From positions 1 through 11,982 of the forward strand of contig CAYUHD010000043.1 in NCBI GenBank assembly GCA_964444385.1: 11,982 nt of DNA. Reading direction: 5' to 3'. The notes under the pieces were generated by a model. It was not told the origin of the DNA. It searched no databases and was given only the letters and a program-made list of their open reading frames with translations. Below are positions 11,871-11,982 of the stretch, piece by piece. Each line of letters opens with the position of its first letter. The first letter of the stretch is position 1. The position numbers and the translations under genes were made by a program. The stretch comes from D2472 sp964444385 (lineage in GTDB: Bacteria > Pseudomonadota > Gammaproteobacteria > Magnimaribacterales > D2472).

Positions 11871-11982
11871 ATGGCTGATCAAAATAAAGGAATGACCGAC
11901 TTGTGGAGAAGGCTTAGATTCGTCTTTATGGCCATTGTTGTTTATCGCCTTGGAACTCATATACCAATTCCTGGAATTGATC
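11871..11982 (+). CDS. secY: Protein translocase subunit SecY, 5' end only (partial)
   Basis: SecY is the channel-forming inner-membrane subunit of the SecYEG translocon. Only the first 37 codons are in the window, reading MADQNKGMTDLWRRLRFVF and continuing MAIVVYRLGTHIPIPGID. The LWRRLRFV segment, the start of transmembrane helix 1 (FVFMAIVVYRLG) and the IPIPGID motif match the SecY N terminus (E. coli LKRRLLFVIGALIVFRIG then FIPIPGID). ATG 11871 lacks a good SD. A second in-frame ATG at 11892 has AAAGG upstream, but with only one base of spacing, so the first ATG is preferred. The N-terminal tail is shorter than in E. coli. It lies 8 nt after rplO, the usual spc position. Confidence 0.93.
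   Translation, partial: MADQNKGMTDLWRRLRFVFMAIVVYRLGTHIPIPGID

Noticed and set aside
11892..11894. Second in-frame ATG as the secY start
   Set aside because: The AAAGG upstream is only one base away, too close for an SD, and the first ATG gives a more typical SecY N-terminal tail.
1..11982. A novel defence, mobile or secondary-metabolism system hidden in the window
   Set aside because: Nearly every base is accounted for by standard translation genes in conserved order; there are no foreign genes, long repeats, tRNAs, insertion sequences or arrays that I can see.

Overview
This window is a ribosomal-protein supercluster (str-S10-spc) from an AT-rich bacterium. It holds 25 genes, all on the + strand: 23 complete, plus the 3' end of rpsL at the left edge and the 5' end of secY at the right edge. 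The protein sequences read most like Gammaproteobacteria: EF-G, S7, S19, L2, L16 and L14 follow the E. coli proteins closely as I recall them, and S14 is the long form without zinc cysteines. The strong A+T bias, the dominance of AGA for arginine and the very short spacers point to a streamlined genome. A SAR86-like or similar marine lineage is my best guess, but that is inference and was not checked against a database.

Layout. Positions 1-2747 are the str part: rpsL (partial), rpsG and fusA. No tuf gene follows fusA. A 103-base spacer (2748-2850) carries a clear sigma-70 type promoter, TTGACA-18-TAGAAT. The S10 part follows from 2851 to 7766: rpsJ, rplC, rplD, rplW, rplB, rpsS, rplV, rpsC, rplP, rpmC, rpsQ. 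The spc part runs from 7769 to the right edge: rplN, rplX, rplE, rpsN, rpsH, rplF, rplR, rpsE, rpmD, rplO, secY (partial). There is no gene-free stretch longer than 103 bases. I see no RNA gene, mobile element, CRISPR array or terminator.

How it works together. The genes encode proteins of both ribosomal subunits, the translocase EF-G, and the start of the SecY translocon, and are probably made from one or a few long transcripts. Of 24 gene junctions, 16 are exactly -4 (ATGA), -1 (TAATG) or +2 nucleotides, so stop and start codons lie together and translation is probably coupled. Many Shine-Dalgarno sites lie inside the last codons of the upstream gene.

I found no undescribed system here. 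The points worth a second look concern architecture and regulation. tuf is missing between fusA and rpsJ. rpsJ and rplC start with TTG inside an identical ten-base context. There is no room for the E. coli-type S7, L4 and S8 autoregulatory mRNA sites. The reading frame rotates in the same direction over 14 successive genes. L15 has long tails, and S3 lacks its usual basic tail.
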